64,000 bases of DNA, taken from positions 41,342 through 105,341 of the forward strand of contig NZ_SRLD01000016.1 in NCBI RefSeq assembly GCF_004745955.1, given 5' to 3'. The notes beneath the pieces are model-generated. The model saw nothing but the letters and a program-made list of their open reading frames with translations. It did no database searches and was not told the DNA's origin. Positions 63,171 to 64,000 of this stretch are shown piece after piece (the first letter of the stretch is position 1; the number at the start of each line of letters is the position of its first letter). Origin of the DNA: Hymenobacter elongatus (lineage in GTDB: Bacteria > Bacteroidota > Bacteroidia > Cytophagales > Hymenobacteraceae). A program made the translations under genes and the position numbers.

Positions 63171-63596
63171 ATGAATGTTCCCACGTTCGATTTCACTGGC
63201 CTCGACAGCCAGGCGGCCTGCGACGAAGCCCTGACCCCGGCCCGCGCCCTGCTGGCCGACCTGACCAACCGCGACGTTAACCTCGACTACCGGGGCGACA
63301 AGGCCGAAACCCGGGCCGGCAACGCCAAAAACGCCCTCATCGGGGTGCAGAGCCGCCTCGATGGAGTGAACGACCAGCTCACGGACCTGCCCGCCGGCCC
63401 CTCGCGCCGCCGCCTGGAGCTGGAGGCCGAGCAGGCCCGCCTCGTGGCCCGGCAGAAGGAGCTGGCGCTGCGCGGGGCCTCGGGTGCCGCCCTGGCCCTG
63501 GCCGAGCTGGCCGAGGCGCGCACCCAGGCCGAGCTGGAGATGGTGACGGCCTTCGTGACCCAGCTGGAGGCCTACCGCACCACGCTGCCCGCGTAG
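63171..63596 (+). CDS. Small coiled-coil protein, unknown function
   Basis: From ATG 63171 the 141-residue product begins NVPTFDFTGLDSQAACDEAL and is then almost entirely helical with heptad-like content (LELEAEQARLVARQKELALR, LAELAEARTQAELEMVTAFV). No signal peptide and no enzyme motif. The extension to 63111 is rejected. It lies downstream of the HTH gene and a palindromic element, and ends with a strong terminator. Confidence 0.65.
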   Translation: MNVPTFDFTGLDSQAACDEALTPARALLADLTNRDVNLDYRGDKAETRAGNAKNALIGVQSRLDGVNDQLTDLPAGPSRRRLELEAEQARLVARQKELALRGASGAALALAELAEARTQAELEMVTAFVTQLEAYRTTLPA

Positions 63597-63632
63597 GGCG
63601 AGGGCCGCGCGAAGACCTTCCTTCGGGAGAGC

Positions 63633-63668
63633 AAAAAGCCCCGCCGGCAGCTGCCGGCGGGGCTTTTT
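63633..63668 (+). terminator. Terminator after the coiled-coil gene
   Basis: AAAAAGCCCCGCCGGCAG and its complement, 18-bp stem with essentially no separate loop (CAGCTG centre) and a T tract. Confidence 0.88.
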
Positions 63669-63734
63669 GTTGGGGTCAGCCAGGAAGTATAGGGATTAAG
63701 TAGTCACGTAAAAGTAATCGTAGCAAAAAAGGCC

Positions 63735-63833
63735 GTCATGCTTCATCTGGCGTCCGCTTGTCGAAGCATCTCTACTGCTAAACTAACCTGATTACTTTGG
63801 CGGTAGAGATGCTTCGACAAGCTCAGCATGACG
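63735..63833. repeat. Palindromic element, 19-bp inner arms
   Basis: Arms 63757-63775 (CTTGTCGAAGCATCTCTAC) and 63803-63821 are perfect; GTCATGC and GCATGAC mark the outer limits. CTTCATCTGGCGTCC on the left replaces the usual TGAGC. Confidence 0.85.
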
Positions 63834-63938
63834 TTCTATATTCAACACGTTTACTTCTGCACGACCACTTAAACTTGACTTTAGCCTTTTGGGGGTTGGT
63901 AAGGAGGCAAAAAAGAAACCCGCCGGGTAGGGCAGGCT

Positions 63939-63946
63939 TAGCTTTG
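63939..63946 (+). promoter_or_regulatory. -7 box TAGCTTTG upstream of the last gene
   Basis: Exact TAnnTTTG, 20 bp before ATG 63967. Confidence 0.5.
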
Positions 63947-63966
63947 GGTAACGACACCGTTCTGCT

Positions 63967-64000
63967 ATGCCCACCTTCCCCCGCGAGTTTCAGACCGTAA
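63967..64000 (+). CDS. Start of a gene running out of the window
   Basis: An ATG at 63967 opens a frame (MPTFPREFQTV...) that continues to the window end, 20 bp after a good -7 box. Eleven codons are too few to identify the product. Confidence 0.45.
   Translation, partial: MPTFPREFQTV

Noticed and set aside
63797..64000. 67-residue plus-strand frame at the window end
   Set aside because: It begins inside a palindromic element and is in a different frame from the better supported start at 63967.

Overview
The window looks like chromosome of a GC-rich Cytophagales bacterium, most probably Hymenobacter or a close relative. The grounds are a type IX secretion (T9SS) C-terminal sorting domain on two large secreted proteins, TAnnTTTG-type -7 promoter boxes without obvious Shine-Dalgarno sequences, Bacteroidota lipoprotein signals, and several small Ala-rich proteins of the kind seen in Hymenobacter. 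This is inference from reading the sequence; no database was searched. I saw no rRNA, tRNA, CRISPR array, prophage or plasmid gene.

Layout. 1-2.9 kb: cold-shock protein (partial), AlkD-like repair protein, thioesterase, then a low-GC islet with decayed small genes and a 169-bp MITE. 3-14.6 kb: AddA-like and AddB-like helicase/nuclease subunits around an M48 protease, a Tet-type MFS pump and a small GldL-like membrane protein, followed by a fungal-type cytosine deaminase and an MscS channel. 14.7-28.1 kb: ClC channel, HI0933-type flavoprotein, a DisA_N (DAC) protein with a large N-terminal region, aldo/keto reductase, DUF4112, a lipoprotein-SCO-cytochrome c operon, SseB-like protein, DUF2062, YihY/BrkB, DEAD-box helicase and an overlapping small phosphatase. 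28.6-38.7 kb: a 1200-residue T9SS protein, MtfA-like peptidase with SEC-C tail, M2 dipeptidase, GAF protein, pirin, S24-type regulator. 38.9-42.1 kb: a four-gene operon of DUF2306 and three tandem paralogues of unknown function. 42.5-48.1 kb: recQ and mscS flanking a tandemly duplicated two-repeat lipoprotein gene, with truncated recQ and mscS ends at the duplication junction. 49.2-55.8 kb: secreted GH13 enzyme, RlmL-like methyltransferase, FucP-like sugar symporter, murB. 55.9-59.7 kb: two related secreted proteins, one carrying a phospholipase D pair and a sorting domain. 59.9-64 kb: IS3 remnant and Ala-rich accessory genes, including an HTH gene with a palindrome over its promoter.

The strongest non-genic signal is a dispersed family of 60-165 bp palindromic elements, about 14 copies or fragments, almost all intergenic. 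Their cores are variants of GTCATGCTGAGC..GTCGAAGCATCTCTACC, and some have distinct outer terminal repeats. Two other MITE-like elements have longer perfect terminal repeats, one with a clear 10-bp target duplication. No single gene cluster here is certain to be a new system. The best candidates are the three-paralogue operon, the DAC protein with an altered RHR motif, and the secreted PLD protein with its PLD-less sister.
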